Source: an uncultured Collinsella sp. (GTDB lineage Bacteria; Actinomycetota; Coriobacteriia; Coriobacteriales; Coriobacteriaceae). From it: DNA of 7,800 nt. Location: assembly GCA_900552295.1 (NCBI GenBank), contig URZB01000067.1:1-7800 (forward strand), in the 5' to 3' direction. Shown here one piece after another: positions 6,578 to 7,800 of this stretch (the first letter of the stretch is position 1; the number at the start of each line of letters is the position of its first letter). The notes under the pieces are model-generated. The model searched no databases. It saw only the letters and a list, made by a program, of their open reading frames with translations, and had not been told where the DNA came from. The position numbers and the translations under genes are program-made.

Positions 6578-7306
6578 TTACTCCTCCGATGCGGTGGCCG
6601 CGGTGTCGTCGCCTTTGGCACCATCGCCGGCAGAAGGCTCGGCCAAGCGGTAGCCCACGCCGCGCACGGTCTCGATGGCGCTGGCATGCTCGCCCAGTTT
6701 TTGGCGAAGCGTCTGCACGTGCACGTCAACGGTGCGCGAACCGCCGTCGAAGTCCCAGCCCCACACGCTCTGCAGCAACGACTCGCGGGTAAAAACCACG
6801 CCGGGCTTGCGCATGAGGTACTCGAGCAGGTCGAACTCGCGCAGGGTGAGCTTAAGCGGCTCGCCGGCAACGGTCACCTCGCGATGGCTGGGCGAGAGCA
6901 CGATGTCGCCCACGCTGAGCACATCGCTCGCCTGCTTGACCATGCCGCCGCGACGCAGCAGTGCGCGGCAGCGGCTCGCAAGCTCCATGAGCGAAAACGG
7001 CTTAGTCAGGTAATCGTCGGCACCGCCATCGAGCGCCATCACCTTGTCGAGCTCGGTATCCTTGGCGGTAAGCATCATGATGGGCACCGTCGCCGTCAGG
7101 CGATCGGCACGCAGTCGACGCATAATCGCCAAGCCATCGGTATCGGGCAGCATGATGTCGAGCAGGACGGCATCGGGTACCCGTCGCGCCACGGCAGCCT
7201 TAAACTCACCGTCGCACGAAAAGCCTTCGGCCTCAATCCCCTGCTTGCGCAGCGCATAGACCGTCAAATCCCTGATGTTGTCATCGTCCTCGACGTAATA
7301 GATCAT
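6578..7306 (-). CDS. phoB: Response regulator, PhoB/OmpR family
   Basis: DNA-binding response regulator, likely the transcriptional output of the adjacent kinase. The 242 residues consist of a receiver domain (about 1-120) with the acidic patch EDDD at 6-9, phosphoacceptor Asp50 in LLDIMLPDTDG, Thr80 and Lys102 (KPF), and a winged-helix domain (about 125-222) with LTLREFDLLEYL, RESLLQSVWGWDF, the recognition helix RTVDVHVQTLRQKL and GVGYRL. A 20-residue acidic low-complexity tail (AEPSAGDGAKGDD...) follows the wing. I chose the ATG at 7306 because AAAGGGG lies six bases before it and the receiver begins there; an ATG eight codons upstream (7330) lacks a good ribosome site. It lies 64 bases after pstB and is coupled to the kinase gene, which fits control of the phosphate regulon. 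PhoB-type role is inferred from context. Confidence 0.93.
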   Translation of the reverse strand: MIYYVEDDDNIRDLTVYALRKQGIEAEGFSCDGEFKAAVARRVPDAVLLDIMLPDTDGLAIMRRLRADRLTATVPIMMLTAKDTELDKVMALDGGADDYLTKPFSLMELASRCRALLRRGGMVKQASDVLSVGDIVLSPSHREVTVAGEPLKLTLREFDLLEYLMRKPGVVFTRESLLQSVWGWDFDGGSRTVDVHVQTLRQKLGEHASAIETVRGVGYRLAEPSAGDGAKGDDTAATASEE

Positions 7307-7346
7307 GTTGAACCCCTTTGCGGCCGGCATGACCGCATCTTAACCC

Positions 7347-7360
7347 TAAAGGTACCTTTA
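7347..7360. promoter_or_regulatory. Perfect 14-base palindrome between pstB and the regulator gene
   Basis: TAAAGGTACCTTTA is a perfect palindrome starting 10 bases upstream of the pstB stop codon on the plus-strand side (that is, just after pstB in the direction of transcription) and about 40 bases before the regulator start. It has no loop and no U-tract, so it is more like a protein-binding site than a terminator. No well-matched promoter is visible in the 64-base gap. Function is unknown. Confidence 0.35.
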
Positions 7361-7370
7361 CTAGATGGTA

Positions 7371-7800
7371 TCAGCCAAAACGCCCCGTCAAATAATCCGC
7401 CGTGCGCGGATCGGTCGGATTCTTGAAGAGTTGCGCGGTGGGCGCGTGCTCCACCAGCTCACCCAGCAAAAAGAATGCGACCGAATCGGAGATACGCGCC
7501 GCCTGCTGCATATTGTGCGTAACGACCACGAGCGTGCAGGTCTCTTTGAGCTCACAGGCCAGCTGCTCCACCACGAGCGTCGACACAGGGTCGAGTGCCG
7601 AGGTCGGCTCGTCCATCAGCAGAATGTCGGGCTGCACGGCCAGCGCGCGGGCGATGCACAGACGCTGCTGCTGGCCGCCCGAAAGACCCAGACCCGACTC
7701 TTTGAGCTTGTCCTTGACCTCATCCCATAGCGCAGCGCGACGAAGGGAGTCCTCGACCAGCTCGTCGAGCACGACGCGGTCGCGCACACCCATACCGCGC
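7371..7800 (-). CDS. pstB: Phosphate ABC transporter ATP-binding protein PstB (5' end outside window)
   Basis: ATPase subunit of the high-affinity phosphate importer PstSCAB, working at the inner face of the cytoplasmic membrane. Only the C-terminal ~143 residues are present; the reading frame stays open to the window edge, and the Met at 7793 is internal. The Walker A region is therefore not visible. Seen are the ABC signature [15 protein letters not shown], Walker B with its catalytic Glu in [13 protein letters not shown], the H-loop [12 protein letters not shown], and the family-typical end DYLTGRFG. The segment [11 protein letters not shown] before the signature also matches PstB rather than other ABC ATPases. 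It precedes the two-component genes on the same strand, and no phoU lies between them. pstS, pstC and pstA would be expected further right, outside the window. Confidence 0.95.
   Translation of the reverse strand, partial: RGMGVRDRVVLDELVEDSLRRAALWDEVKDKLKESGLGLSGGQQQRLCIARALAVQPDILLMDEPTSALDPVSTLVVEQLACELKETCTLVVVTHNMQQAARISDSVAFFLLGELVEHAPTAQLFKNPTDPRTADYLTGRFG

Noticed and set aside
7307..7330. N-terminal extension of the response regulator by eight residues
   Set aside because: The upstream ATG has a poor ribosome site, whereas AAAGGGG is correctly placed before the ATG at 7306, where the receiver domain begins.
5894..7426. Long plus-strand open frame (510 codons) opposite the kinase and regulator genes
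   Set aside because: It spans two unrelated real genes and their junction, and is Arg/His/Gly-rich without any family motif; a composition artefact.

Overview
The window is GC-rich and compact, and all seven supported genes lie on the minus strand. Together with the protein types, this fits a gut Actinomycetota of the Coriobacteriia (Collinsella-like). That placement is inference from composition, gene set and repeat-like intergenic motifs; no rRNA or marker search was possible. Transcription runs from right to left.

From the right edge leftward: (1) A phosphate-regulon block holds the C-terminal part of pstB (cut by the window end), a PhoB/OmpR-type response regulator and a PhoR-like sensor histidine kinase. 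The last two are separated by 3 bases, and a strong hairpin terminator follows. (2) After a 195-base AT-richer gap, which probably holds a promoter, comes a compact phosphotyrosine module: a Wzz/CpsC-type membrane adaptor, a CpsD-type BY-kinase and a CpsB-type PHP-family tyrosine phosphatase. A GNAT acetyltransferase follows 39 bases later. (3) After a 202-base gap with a probable promoter and a terminator-like leader hairpin comes htpG (Hsp90). It is followed by a weak terminator-like hairpin and a second inverted repeat at the left edge.

The phosphate block pairs a high-affinity phosphate importer ATPase with the two-component system that would sense phosphate limitation. In the second block, CpsC would anchor and activate CpsD, CpsD would autophosphorylate its C-terminal tyrosine cluster, and CpsB would reverse this; such a cycle normally controls polysaccharide chain length and export. 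No glycosyltransferase, flippase or polymerase gene lies on either side within the window, so the module looks detached from a biosynthetic cluster here.

I found no CRISPR array, transposase, tRNA, rRNA, phage gene or obviously new multigene system. The observations most worth a second look are in noncoding DNA: the hairpin with U-tract just upstream of htpG, the repeat-like elements at 11-90 and 2314-2350, and a perfect 14-base palindrome between pstB and the response regulator.
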